This document shows, piece after piece, positions 7,953-16,423 of a stretch of 64,000 nucleotides of DNA; within the stretch, counting starts at the first letter, position 1, and every line of letters starts with the position of its first letter. The notes below the pieces were generated by a model. It did no database searches. It saw nothing but the letters and a program-made list of their open reading frames with translations, and was not told the origin of the DNA. The position numbers were made by a program, and so were the translations under genes. The DNA lies in contig CBDAPL010000001.1 in NCBI GenBank assembly GCA_965198495.1, forward strand, positions 2,418,001 to 2,482,000. Reading direction: 5' to 3'. Source of the DNA: RH-AL1 sp965198495. Its GTDB lineage: Bacteria; Pseudomonadota; Alphaproteobacteria; Rhizobiales; Beijerinckiaceae.

Positions 7953-9178
7953 GCAAACAGCCTTTCCTGTCCGTCGCGGAGGCACTGGCTCGCATCCTCG
8001 CGCCAGTAGCGCCGCTTACGGAGGAAATAGTGCCGCTGCGCGAGGCGCGGGGCCGTACGCTGGCGCGCGACCTGACGGCGCTGCGCACCCAGCCGCCGAC
8101 CGATGTCTCGGCGATGGATGGCTACGCGCTGCGCTTCGATGATCTCGCGGATCCGACCAAACCCTTGAGCCTTGTCGGCGAGAGCAAGGCAGGCGCCCGC
8201 TACCCGGGTACGATGCGTGCCGGCGAGACGGTGCGCATCTTCACCGGCGCGCCCATGCCCGACGGCGCTGATACGGTTCTCATTCAAGAAATGGCCGAGA
8301 TCGAAGGGTCAAGCATCGCCGCGCGGGAACGACCGGCGAAGGGTCGAAATATCAGGCGTGCCGGGCTCGATTTCGCGGAAGGCGAGATCCTGCTGACGGC
8401 AGGCACTCGTATCGGACCTGCGGAGATCGCGCTCGCCGCGGCGATGAACCATCCCACTCTGCCAGTGACGCGCCGACCGCTGGTGGCGATCATCGCCACC
8501 GGCGACGAACTGGTGGCGCCGGGCGAGGCGGCCGGGCCCGACCAGATCGTCGCCTCGAACGGCTACGCCATTGCCGCCTTCGTCGAAGCCTCGGGCGGCG
8601 TGGCGCTCGATCTCGGCATTGTCGGCGACACGCTTGAGGCACTGGAGACGGCGATTCAGGCCGCGCGCGACGCCAAGGCCGACGTGCTCGTCACGCTCGG
8701 CGGCGCGTCCGTCGGCGACCACGATCTCGTCAAGCCGGCGCTCGCAAAGCAGGGCATGAATCTCGACTTCTGGCGCATCGCGATGCGGCCGGGTAAGCCG
8801 TTGATCCACGGGCGCATGGGGTCGATGGCGATCCTGGGATTGCCCGGTAATCCGGTGTCATCGATCGTCTGCGCGGTGCTGTTCCTCGTGCCGCTGTTGC
8901 GGGCTCTGGCCGGCGCGCCCGATGCCGATGCCGACAGAAGCCAGCCCGCCGTGCTCGGCGCCGCCCTGCCTGCCAACGATCAGCGTCAGGATTACCTGCG
9001 CGCGTCACTGACGAACGGGGCGGACGGTATGCTGGTGGCGACGCCGAACGCCATCCAGGATTCCTCGATGCTGCGGGTTCTCGCCAAGTCCGAGTGCCTG
9101 CTGATCCGCGGTCCCAACGCAACCGCCGACGGACCCGGCGCGCCCTGCCGCGTCCTGCCGCTCAATCAGGGCTGGTAG
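7949..9178 (+). CDS. moeA: Molybdopterin molybdenumtransferase MoeA
   Basis: Inserts molybdate into adenylylated molybdopterin. The 409-residue protein has the MoeA N-terminal region (DVSAMDGYALR, then GETVRIFTGAPMPDGAD), the MoCF-binding domain (IIATGDELV, VTLGGASVGDHDLV), MRPGKPLIHG, GLPGNPVSS and a small C-terminal domain IV. I chose GTG 7949, which overlaps the moaC stop, over a TTG at 7940. In many rhizobia lexA follows moeA. Here the next gene is lipA on the opposite strand, and the two ends overlap by 17 bp. Confidence 0.95.
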   Translation: MSKQPFLSVAEALARILAPVAPLTEEIVPLREARGRTLARDLTALRTQPPTDVSAMDGYALRFDDLADPTKPLSLVGESKAGARYPGTMRAGETVRIFTGAPMPDGADTVLIQEMAEIEGSSIAARERPAKGRNIRRAGLDFAEGEILLTAGTRIGPAEIALAAAMNHPTLPVTRRPLVAIIATGDELVAPGEAAGPDQIVASNGYAIAAFVEASGGVALDLGIVGDTLEALETAIQAARDAKADVLVTLGGASVGDHDLVKPALAKQGMNLDFWRIAMRPGKPLIHGRMGSMAILGLPGNPVSSIVCAVLFLVPLLRALAGAPDADADRSQPAVLGAALPANDQRQDYLRASLTNGADGMLVATPNAIQDSSMLRVLAKSECLLIRGPNATADGPGAPCRVLPLNQGW

Positions 9179-10142
9179 CAATCGTCCCTCTCCGCGCCTC
9201 CGCAGAGGCGCGCGCCGCGCGGAGCCTCGCAAAGTCCTCGCCGGCGTGATGCGAGGAGCGTGTCAGCGGTGTCGCCGAGACCACCAGGAATCCTTTGGTC
9301 AAGGCAATAGTCTCGAACGACTTGAACTCGTCCGGCGGCACGAAGCGGATGACAGAATGGTGCTTCTTCGTCGGCTGCAGGTATTGGCCGATCGTCAAAA
9401 AGTCGACGTCGGCGCTGCGCAGGTCGTCCATGAGTTGCAGCACCTCGTTTCGCTCCTCGCCCAGTCCGACCATGATGCCGGACTTGGTGAAGATCGAGGC
9501 GTCGAGCTCCTTCACGCGCTGCAGCAGCCGAATCGAGTGAAAGTAGCGGGCGCCCGGACGCACCGTCAGGTACTTCGAGGGGACCGTCTCAAGATTGTGG
9601 TTGAACACGTCCGGCTTTGCCGCGACCACCACCCGCAACGCGCCAGGTTTGCGGAGAAAGTCCGGTGTGAGAATCTCGATCGTCGTTGCCGGGCTACGCG
9701 CCCGGATCGCCGCGATGACCTTTGCGAAATGGTCGGCGCCGCCGTCGGCGAGATCGTCGCGGTCGACCGAAGTGATGACGACGTGCGCCAACCCCAGCTT
9801 CGCTACCGCGTCGGCGACGCGCGCCGGCTCCAGCGGGTCAAGCGGACGCGGCAGCCCTGTCTTGACGTTGCAGAAGGCGCAAGCCCGCGTGCAGGTATCG
9901 CCCATGATCATGAAGGTGGCATGCCGTTTCGACCAGCATTCGCCAATGTTCGGACAGCCGGCTTCCTGGCAGACCGTGACGAGGCCATGCTGCTTGACGA
10001 TAGCGTCGGTAGCATTGAATTGCGCCGAGCCGGGCGCGCGGACACGGATCCAGTCCGGCTTCTTCAGCTGCGGCTGATCCGGACGATGCGCCTTCTCAGG
10101 GTGGCGCGGCATTTCTTGGACGAAATCGTCCAGCATGGTCAT
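9162..10142 (-). CDS. lipA: Lipoyl synthase
   Basis: Radical SAM enzyme that inserts sulfur at C6 and C8 of protein-bound octanoyl groups, making lipoamide for E2 proteins such as the PDH subunits encoded nearby. The 326 residues carry both cysteine clusters: the LipA-specific CQEAGCPNIGEC (CX4CX5C) and the radical SAM CTRACAFC. They also have the family's VVITSVDRDDLADGGA block and the RSSYHA-type C-terminal motif, here RSSHHAGE. It starts at ATG 10142 and converges on moeA, with which it overlaps at the 3' end. Three lipoyl domains in this window (one in pdhB, one in pdhC, none in lpd by inspection) would be its substrates or related. Confidence 0.96.
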   Translation of the reverse strand: MTMLDDFVQEMPRHPEKAHRPDQPQLKKPDWIRVRAPGSAQFNATDAIVKQHGLVTVCQEAGCPNIGECWSKRHATFMIMGDTCTRACAFCNVKTGLPRPLDPLEPARVADAVAKLGLAHVVITSVDRDDLADGGADHFAKVIAAIRARSPATTIEILTPDFLRKPGALRVVVAAKPDVFNHNLETVPSKYLTVRPGARYFHSIRLLQRVKELDASIFTKSGIMVGLGEERNEVLQLMDDLRSADVDFLTIGQYLQPTKKHHSVIRFVPPDEFKSFETIALTKGFLVVSATPLTRSSHHAGEDFARLRAARASAEARRGTIATSPD

Positions 10143-10236
10143 AAGGCTCCGACAAGTGCGACTAGGCTACCCTCTTACACTTCAGATGGGTACAGAACTT
10201 CCGCAATGCAGCACGGCGTGCCTCGCGTGTTACCGG

Positions 10237-10911
10237 CTACAACGTGCCGATGTCCCGTCGAACCTCGTCGTAGCGCGCCAGCATGTCGGCGGCGTCGCGG
10301 TAGATCGCGAAGCAGCCCGACTCGCGCAGCAGGCGCTCCGAGAAGCCGCCGCTGAGCACGCCGATCGTGCGAAGACCCACCTTCTCGGCGGCCTGGGCGT
10401 CGTAGGGCGTATCGCCCACCACGATCGCGTCGGCGGGATCAATGCCGGGCATGCGGTCGAGCGCGGCCTGGAAGATGTCGCCGTGAGGCTTGGAGCGCTC
10501 GGCGTCGTCGCTCGATGTCTCGGTCTCGACCAGGTCGACGATGTCGGCGCGCTCCTTGTAGATCTGGACCTCCTCGCCCTTGGCCGACGAGGCCAGCACG
10601 ATCCGGATGCCATCGCCGCGCAAGCGCTCGAAGAGTGAGCGGACCTTGGGGAACGCCTTGATCTTCGACAGGTAGCGCTCGGTCAGGATATCGGAGCGAC
10701 GAGCCTTGAGCTTTTCACCCTGCGCCTCGATCTCGTCCGGCGACAGGAACACCGGCATCAACTCATCGCCGCCCTTGCCGATCTGCCCGCGAAGTTCCTC
10801 GAAAGGCACGGAATGGCCGAACTCCTCGAAGGCGTCCTGCCAGGCTTTCGCGTGGATCGCGACCGAGTCGACCAACGTCCCGTCGACATCGAAAATGAGG
10901 GCCTTGACCAT
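10237..10911 (-). CDS. HAD-family hydrolase, phosphoglycolate-phosphatase-like
   Basis: Haloacid dehalogenase superfamily phosphatase of 224 residues from ATG 10911; an earlier in-frame TTG or ATG would add residues of no family character. Motif I is FDVDGTLVDS. A helical cap follows, with HAKAWQDAFEEFG. Motif II is the Ser in VLASSAKG, motif III the Lys in SKPHGDIF, and motif IV VVGDTPYD. Cap type and motifs fit beta-phosphoglucomutase or phosphoglycolate phosphatase-like members; the true substrate cannot be read. It sits alone between lipA and a DMT gene on the other strand. Confidence 0.85.
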   Translation of the reverse strand: MVKALIFDVDGTLVDSVAIHAKAWQDAFEEFGHSVPFEELRGQIGKGGDELMPVFLSPDEIEAQGEKLKARRSDILTERYLSKIKAFPKVRSLFERLRGDGIRIVLASSAKGEEVQIYKERADIVDLVETETSSDDAERSKPHGDIFQAALDRMPGIDPADAIVVGDTPYDAQAAEKVGLRTIGVLSGGFSERLLRESGCFAIYRDAADMLARYDEVRRDIGTL

Positions 10912-11080
10912 GCGCGCGTCTCCTGACGTTCGATAACGAGGCAACGCGCTTATGGTGCCTGCGACGGAGCGGCATCGCGCCGCTGCGGGGCGTATGCGCT
11001 GTTACGCCTCGCTCGCGGTCCGCCAAAACATCCCATTCGGCGTCGAAGCTTCATGCGGCGGCTTTGGAGAACAGGAAACG

Positions 11081-11524
11081 ATGATCTGGATCATGGGCGT
11101 GGTCGCGCTGCTCGGCGGTATTCTCAACACGGTTCAGTCGGGGTCGAACGCGACGCTGGCGAAATCGCTCGGCCAGCCTATCCTCGCGGCGCTGATCGTG
11201 ACGTTAGCTAACGCCATCCTCTATCTCGCGGTGGCGCCCTTCGTCGGTCTCGCCCTGCCCAAGAGCGGCGCGGTCGCGAGCGTGCCGTGGTGGGCCTGGA
11301 CCGGCGGCCTCTTCGGCGCGGTCTACGTTCTCGCTTCGATCTTCTTCGCAGAGAAGCTCGGCGCATCGATCTTCATCGGTCTGACGGTGACGGCGGCCAT
11401 CGCGACATCCGTCGCCATGGATCATTACGGCATCGTCGGATTCAAGCAGCACACGGCGAGTTGGCCCAGGATCGTCGGTGCCCTGGTGATGATCGGCGGC
11501 CTGGCGCTCGTCTGCGCCTTCTAG
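11081..11524 (+). CDS. DMT-superfamily transporter, DUF606/YdcZ type
   Basis: Small inner-membrane protein (147 residues) with five hydrophobic segments: MIWIMGVVALLGGIL, ILAALIVTLANAILYLAVAP, the WWAWTGGLFGAVYVLASIFF stretch, SIFIGLTVTAAIATSVAM and IVGALVMIGGLALVCAF. The NTVQSGSNATLAKSLGQP loop and the WWAWTGGLFG motif are typical of the DUF606 half-transporters. The start at 11081 is preceded by a purine-rich site and is preferred over 10952, which adds soluble non-family residues. Substrate unknown. It converges with lpd, 12 bp apart. Confidence 0.85.
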   Translation: MIWIMGVVALLGGILNTVQSGSNATLAKSLGQPILAALIVTLANAILYLAVAPFVGLALPKSGAVASVPWWAWTGGLFGAVYVLASIFFAEKLGASIFIGLTVTAAIATSVAMDHYGIVGFKQHTASWPRIVGALVMIGGLALVCAF

Positions 11525-11536
11525 TCGATCGGGCCG

Positions 11537-12979
11537 CTACTTGTGGATGACCTGCCCGTAGGCGTCGAGCACGCTCTCGTGCATCATTTCGCTCAAGGTC
11601 GGATGCGGGAAGATCGTGTGCATCAGCTCTTCCTCGGTCGACTCGAGGTTCATCGCCACGACGTAGCCCTGGATGAGTTCGGTGACCTCGGCGCCAACCA
11701 TGTGCGCGCCGAGGAGTTTACCGGTCTTGGCGTCGAAGATCGTCTTGACCATGCCGTCAGGTTCGCCGAGCGCGATCGCCTTGCCGTTGCCGATGAACGG
11801 AAAGCGACCGATCTTCAGCGTGAAGCCGGCTTCCTTTGCTTTGGCTTCGGTCATGCCGACGGAGGCGACCTGCGGCTGACAATAGGTGCAGCCGGGGATC
11901 ATCGCCTTGTCCATCACGTGGGGGTTTCTCCCGGCGATGGCCTCGACGCAGATCGTGCCCTCGTGCTCGGCTTTGTGCGCCAGCATCGGCGGCCCGGCGA
12001 CATCCCCGATCGCGTAGATGCCGGGCACGTTGGTGCGGCCATAGCCGTCGATCTTGATGAGGCCGCGGTCGAGCGTCACGCCGAGCTCGTCGAGGCCGAC
12101 CTTGTCGATGTTGCCGACGACGCCGACGGCGGAGATCAGCCGCTCGGCGCGGATCGTCTGCACGTTGCCTTTCGAGTCCTCGATCGTCGCGGTGATGGCG
12201 TCGGCGCCCTTCTCGACCTTGGTTACCTTGGTCGAGGTCAGGATCGTCATGCCTTGCTTCTCGAAGCGCTTGCGGGCGAGCGCGGCGATCTCCGCATCCT
12301 CCACCGGCAGGATCTGCGGCAGCACCTCGATGACCGTTACGTCGACGCCCATCGTGCGGTAGAACGAGGCGAACTCGATGCCGATCGCGCCAGAGCCCAT
12401 CACGATGATACTTTTGGGGAAAGCGTTTGGCACCATCGCCTCGAAATAGGTCCAAATGAGCTTGCCGTCCGGCTCGATCCCCGGCAGCACGCGCGGGCGC
12501 GCGCCGGTGGCGATGACGATGTGCTCGGCCTTGTACGTGCCCTTTCCCAGCGTCGTCTTCGGCGGCGGGTTCTGCGGCTGGACGATCGGCTTCGAGATCG
12601 TGCCGACGACGACTTCGCCGGGCTTGGGGATCGTCGCTTCGCCCCAGATGACGTCGACCTTGTTTTTCTTCAAAAGAAAGGCGACGCCGCCGGTAAGCTG
12701 CTGCGACACGCCGCGCGAGCGTCCGACCACCGCGCCGGGATCGAAGCCGACCTTGCCCTCGATCGTCAGACCATACTCTTTTGGGTGCTGGAGGTAGTGA
12801 TAGATTTCAGCCGAGCGCAGCAGCGCCTTGGTCGGAATGCAGCCCCAGTTGAGGCAGATGCCGCCGAGATGCTCTCGCTCGACGACGGCGGTCTTCATGC
12901 CGAGCTGCGCCGCGCGGATCGCCGCCACGTAGCCGCCGGGCCCGCCACCTATGATAATGATGTCGTATGTGTCAGCCAT
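11537..12979 (-). CDS. lpdA: Dihydrolipoyl dehydrogenase (E3)
   Basis: FAD-linked disulfide reductase that reoxidises dihydrolipoamide on the PDH E2 subunit. The 480-residue protein has the FAD-binding DIIIIGGGPGGYVAAIRAAQLG-type opening, the redox disulfide in GGICLNWGCIPTKALL, an NAD-binding GSGAIGIEFASFY motif, YAIGDVAGPPMLAHKAEHEG, and the C-terminal HPTLSE catalytic His region. It starts at ATG 12979; the longer frame to 13045 lies in a DUF559 gene. The upstream neighbour pdhC is separated from it by that gene and a repeat, so expression may rely on read-through or coupling with the DUF559 frame, whose stop overlaps it by 8 bp. Confidence 0.97.
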   Translation of the reverse strand: MADTYDIIIIGGGPGGYVAAIRAAQLGMKTAVVEREHLGGICLNWGCIPTKALLRSAEIYHYLQHPKEYGLTIEGKVGFDPGAVVGRSRGVSQQLTGGVAFLLKKNKVDVIWGEATIPKPGEVVVGTISKPIVQPQNPPPKTTLGKGTYKAEHIVIATGARPRVLPGIEPDGKLIWTYFEAMVPNAFPKSIIVMGSGAIGIEFASFYRTMGVDVTVIEVLPQILPVEDAEIAALARKRFEKQGMTILTSTKVTKVEKGADAITATIEDSKGNVQTIRAERLISAVGVVGNIDKVGLDELGVTLDRGLIKIDGYGRTNVPGIYAIGDVAGPPMLAHKAEHEGTICVEAIAGRNPHVMDKAMIPGCTYCQPQVASVGMTEAKAKEAGFTLKIGRFPFIGNGKAIALGEPDGMVKTIFDAKTGKLLGAHMVGAEVTELIQGYVVAMNLESTEEELMHTIFPHPTLSEMMHESVLDAYGQVIHK

Positions 12980-13355
12980 TAAAAGTGGGCTCCGCCGCAG
13001 CTGTCGCCACGATCGTGTCGAGGACAGAATCCAGGGATCGCGCAACGTCTAGGTTCGAGAAACGAAGGACGCGAAAGCCTTTAGCTTTGATCAACGTCGT
13101 TCGTCGGGCATCGAAAGCCAACGCTTCATCGCCGCCGTGCTGGTTGCCATCGACCTCGATGACAAGCCGGGCGGACAGACAGCAGAAGTCGGCGATATAA
13201 GGCCCGATGACGAACTGCCGCCGGAATCTAAGATCCGGCAATCGATGGCGAAGAGCCCACCACAGCCATTTTTCCTGCTCCGTCATCGCCTTGCGCATGG
13301 CTCTCGCGCGCCTGACTTGGAGTGGACGTTCCGGCTGATAGATCGGAAAGCTCAT
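12972..13355 (-). CDS. DUF559 (Vsr/restriction-endonuclease-like fold) protein
   Basis: The 127-residue protein shows the DUF559 pattern: RARAMRKAMTEQEKWLWWAL at the start, RFRRQFVIGPYIADFCC with the acidic residue of a PD-(D/E)XK-like site, VIEVDGNQHGG, DARRTTLIKAKGFRVLRF. Such proteins are predicted nucleases without a settled role. It lies in the PDH operon between pdhC and lpdA, directly downstream of a nested palindromic repeat. Its stop codon is made from the first codons of lpdA (overlap 12972-12979). The position inside an otherwise conserved operon suggests insertion. Nuclease activity is inferred only from the fold family. Confidence 0.8.
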   Translation of the reverse strand: MSFPIYQPERPLQVRRARAMRKAMTEQEKWLWWALRHRLPDLRFRRQFVIGPYIADFCCLSARLVIEVDGNQHGGDEALAFDARRTTLIKAKGFRVLRFSNLDVARSLDSVLDTIVATAAAEPTFNG

Positions 13356-13390
13356 CGAGACAGTCCCGAAGCACTCGGAACCAGGCGACT

Positions 13391-13538
13391 TTCCCCTCCC
13401 CCCTGCGGGGAGGGGTCGGGGGTGGGGGTCAGCGTGTGCGGACCGGAGGCTTGGACAGTCTCGTCAGCGCTCCGTTCTGAATCCGTGAAGAACGGGGTGA
13501 CCCCCACCCCTGACCCCTCCCCGCAAGGGGGAGGGGAA
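13391..13538. repeat. Nested palindromic (REP/BIME-like) element
   Basis: Two 40-bp arms (13391-13430 and about 13499-13538) are inverted copies of each other with only a few mismatches. Each arm can itself fold, since it holds CCCCTCCCC opposite GGGGAGGGG. The roughly 68-bp centre has a further hairpin (CCGTTCT at 13472-13478 with AGAACGG at 13489-13495). A perfect 12-bp palindrome GCGACGCGTCGC follows at 13546-13557. The G-rich/C-rich arms are of the kind dispersed in many alphaproteobacterial genomes. It separates pdhC from the DUF559 gene and lpdA and could end or stabilise the pdhABC transcript. Confidence 0.85.
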
Positions 13539-13566
13539 ATGCGCGGCGACGCGTCGCTTGATCGTC

Positions 13567-14958
13567 TCACACCAGCATGCCCATCGGGGCTTCGATCAGG
13601 GTCTTGAAGGCGTCGATCAGCTGGGCGCCCAGGGCGCCGTCCACGGCGCGGTGATCGGTGGACATCGTCACGCTCATGATCGTCGCCACGGCCGGCGCGC
13701 CATCCTTGACGATGACCCGCTTTTCGCCGGCGCCAATGGCGAGGATCGTCGCGTGCGGCGGGTTGATGACGGCCGAGAAGGTCTTGATGCCGAACATGCC
13801 GAGGTTGGACACCGCCGAGGTGCCGCCGGTGTACTCGTCGGGCCGCAGCTTGCGGGCCTTGGCGCGGACGGCATAGTCCTTCATTTCGTTGGAGATGACG
13901 GACAGGGTCTTCTGCTCCGCCTTGCGGATCACCGGCGTAATCAAGCCGCCGGGGATCGAGACGGCGACGCCGATGTCGGAATGCTTGTGCAGCAGCATCG
14001 CGCCCTCGGTCCATGTCGCGTTGGCCTGCGGTACGCGTTGCAGGGCGAGCGCCAGGGCCTTAATGACGAAGTCGTTGACCGAGACCTTGAAGGCCGGCTT
14101 GCCGTCCCTGTCCCTCGCGGCCGACGCGTTGATCTGCTCGCGCAGCGCCAGCAGGGCGTCGAGGTTGCAGTCGACAGAGAGATAGAAGTGCGGGATCGTC
14201 GACTTCGCCTCGACGAGGCGGCGCGCGATCGTCTTGCGCATGTTGTCGTGCGGCGTTTCCGTGAAGCTATCCACCTCGAACATCTTCTTGATGGTCGCGT
14301 CGGACGCCAACGGCGCGGCGGCGTTGCGGACGTCGGGTATCTTGCCGGAAGTCTGCGCGGGAGCGGCCTGAGGCTTCGGCGCTTCCACCACTTCCGACTT
14401 AGGGCCGGCCTTCTCGGCGGCGCGGACATCACGCTCGACGACGCGGCCATGCGGGCCGGAGCCCGCGATGTCGGCAAGATCGAGTCCGGCCTGCTTGGCG
14501 ATGCGGCGGGCGAGCGGCGAGGCAATGATCCGTGCGCCCGGATCGTGACCGTTCGCTTTGGGTGTCGGCGCCACAGCTGTCGGGACCTGTGTGTCCGGGG
14601 CGCCCGGCGTCGCGCCGGGCCGTTCGCCGCGCAGGATCCGGGCATCGGCGTTCGGTGTCGCGCTCGCGGGCGCCGGCTCGGCTGCGCCGACCTCCGTCAT
14701 CGCGGTCGCGTCTTCGCCCTCCTCCAGGATCGTCCCGATCACCTGGTTGACCGGCACGTCGGCGGAGCCTTCGGGCACGACGATCCTGCCGAGCACGCCC
14801 TCGTCGACCGCCTCGACCTCCATGGTCGCCTTGTCGGTCTCGATCTCGGCGAGGACATCGCCGGACCTGATGACGTCACCCTCCTTCTTCAGCCATTTCG
14901 CGAGGTTACCCTTCTCCATCGTCGGGGAGAGCGCGGGCATTAGGATGTCGATAGGCAT
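13567..14958 (-). CDS. pdhC: Pyruvate dehydrogenase E2, dihydrolipoamide acetyltransferase
   Basis: Core of the PDH complex; moves the acetyl group from lipoamide to CoA. The 463 residues comprise one lipoyl domain (residues 1-80, lipoyl Lys in ETDKATMEVEAVDEG), an Ala/Pro-rich linker, an E1/E3-binding domain (ASPLARRIAKQAGLDLADI, near residue 145), a second linker and the catalytic domain. The catalytic domain ends with the His/Asp motif STDHRAVDGALGAQ. It starts at ATG 14958, 16 bp after pdhB. The single lipoyl domain is complemented by one on the E1 beta subunit, a known alphaproteobacterial arrangement. Confidence 0.97.
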   Translation of the reverse strand: MPIDILMPALSPTMEKGNLAKWLKKEGDVIRSGDVLAEIETDKATMEVEAVDEGVLGRIVVPEGSADVPVNQVIGTILEEGEDATAMTEVGAAEPAPASATPNADARILRGERPGATPGAPDTQVPTAVAPTPKANGHDPGARIIASPLARRIAKQAGLDLADIAGSGPHGRVVERDVRAAEKAGPKSEVVEAPKPQAAPAQTSGKIPDVRNAAAPLASDATIKKMFEVDSFTETPHDNMRKTIARRLVEAKSTIPHFYLSVDCNLDALLALREQINASAARDRDGKPAFKVSVNDFVIKALALALQRVPQANATWTEGAMLLHKHSDIGVAVSIPGGLITPVIRKAEQKTLSVISNEMKDYAVRAKARKLRPDEYTGGTSAVSNLGMFGIKTFSAVINPPHATILAIGAGEKRVIVKDGAPAVATIMSVTMSTDHRAVDGALGAQLIDAFKTLIEAPMGMLV

Positions 14959-14974
14959 CGGTGTGGCCTCGAAC

Positions 14975-16411
14975 TTACTTGTAGCAGACGGCCTTCACCG
15001 CCGCGACGACCTCGTCGACGTTGGGCAGCGCCAGCTTTTCGAGGTTGGCGGCGTAGGGCATCGGCACGTTCTTGCCGCTTATCCGCATGACTGGCGCGTC
15101 GAGGTCATCAAAGGCGCCTTCCATGATGCGCGCCATGATCTCGGCGCCGATGCCGGACTGCGCCCAACCCTCCTCGACCGTGACGCAGCGATGCGTCTTG
15201 CGCACCGAGGCGAGGATCGTCTCGGTATCCATCGGACGCAAGGTGCGCAGGTCTAAGACCTCGGCCTCGATCCCCTCCGCCGCGAGCGCGTCGGCCGCCC
15301 TGAGCGCGTAGGTCATGCCGATCGAGAAGGAGACGATGGTGACGTCCTTGCCCTCGCGCGCGACACGCGCCTTGCCGATCGGCACCGTGAAGTCGTCGCC
15401 CTCCGGGACGTCGAAAGTCTGGCCGTAAAGGATCTCGTTTTCGAGAAAGATCACCGGGTTTGGATCGCGGATCGCGCTCTTCAACAGGCCTTTGGCGTCG
15501 GCGGCCGTATAGGGCGCGACGACCTTCAGCCCAGGCACGCTCGAGTACCAGGCCGAGTAGTCCTGGCTGTGCTGGGCACCGACGCGCGCGGCGCAGCCGT
15601 TAGGGCCGCGGAAGACGATCGGCGCGCCCATTTGGCCGCCCGACATGTACAGCGTCTTCGCGGCGGAGTTGATGATCTGATCCATCGCCTGCATGGCGAA
15701 ATTGAAGGTCATGAACTCGACGATCGGCTTGAGGCCGGCCATGGCCGCGCCGACACCGAGACCGGCGAACCCGTGCTCAGTGATCGGCGTGTCGACGACG
15801 CGCTTGGCGCCGAACTCCTGCAACAGCCCTTGCGTGATTTTGTACGCGCCCTGGTACTCGGCCACCTCCTCGCCCATGATGAAGACGTCGCCGTCACGGC
15901 GCATCTCCTCCGCCATGGCGTCGCGCAGCGCCTCGCGAACAGTGGTCGGCACCATCTTGGTGCCTTTGGGGATCTCCGGCGCGCCCGCGGAGGCGACCTC
16001 GACCGGCAGCGGCGCGTCGGATACGGTCTTGGCGATCGAGGCCGGCTTCTCACCGCCCAGGCTCTCGAGCGAAGCGTCCGCCCCGGTGCCCGGGCGCGTG
16101 TTCGCAACGTTCGACGGATCGATATTCGAAGCGTCGGGCGCTGTCGGGGCGGTCGCGGAAATATCCTCGCCGTCTTCCGTGATCACCGCGATCGGCGTGT
16201 TGACGGCGACGTTCTCAGTGCCGTCGGGCACAAGGATCTTGGCAAGCGTACCCTCATCGACCGCCTCGACTTCCATCGTTGCCTTGTCGGTCTCGATCTC
16301 AGCGATGACGTCGCCGGACTTGACGCTGTCGCCTTCCTTCTTGAGCCATTTGGCCAAGGTCCCCTGCTCCATCGTCGGAGACAGGGCCGGCATCAGGATA
16401 TTCGTCGCCAT
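14975..16411 (-). CDS. pdhB: Pyruvate dehydrogenase E1 beta subunit with N-terminal lipoyl domain
   Basis: With PdhA forms the thiamine diphosphate-dependent E1. The 478 residues are longer than a plain beta subunit (about 325) because a lipoyl domain (residues 1-80, ETDKATMEVEAVDEG) and a flexible linker precede the transketolase-like body. That body starts near VREALRDAMAEEMRRD and has the EEVAEYQGAYKITQGL and GPNGCAARVGAQHSQ blocks and the C-terminal transketolase fold (VTVEEGWAQSGIGAEI). It starts at ATG 16411, 12 bp after pdhA. The lipoyl domain on E1 beta is a recognised feature of alphaproteobacterial PDH complexes. Confidence 0.97.
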   Translation of the reverse strand: MATNILMPALSPTMEQGTLAKWLKKEGDSVKSGDVIAEIETDKATMEVEAVDEGTLAKILVPDGTENVAVNTPIAVITEDGEDISATAPTAPDASNIDPSNVANTRPGTGADASLESLGGEKPASIAKTVSDAPLPVEVASAGAPEIPKGTKMVPTTVREALRDAMAEEMRRDGDVFIMGEEVAEYQGAYKITQGLLQEFGAKRVVDTPITEHGFAGLGVGAAMAGLKPIVEFMTFNFAMQAMDQIINSAAKTLYMSGGQMGAPIVFRGPNGCAARVGAQHSQDYSAWYSSVPGLKVVAPYTAADAKGLLKSAIRDPNPVIFLENEILYGQTFDVPEGDDFTVPIGKARVAREGKDVTIVSFSIGMTYALRAADALAAEGIEAEVLDLRTLRPMDTETILASVRKTHRCVTVEEGWAQSGIGAEIMARIMEGAFDDLDAPVMRISGKNVPMPYAANLEKLALPNVDEVVAAVKAVCYK

Positions 16412-16423
16412 GTCGTCCTCGAC

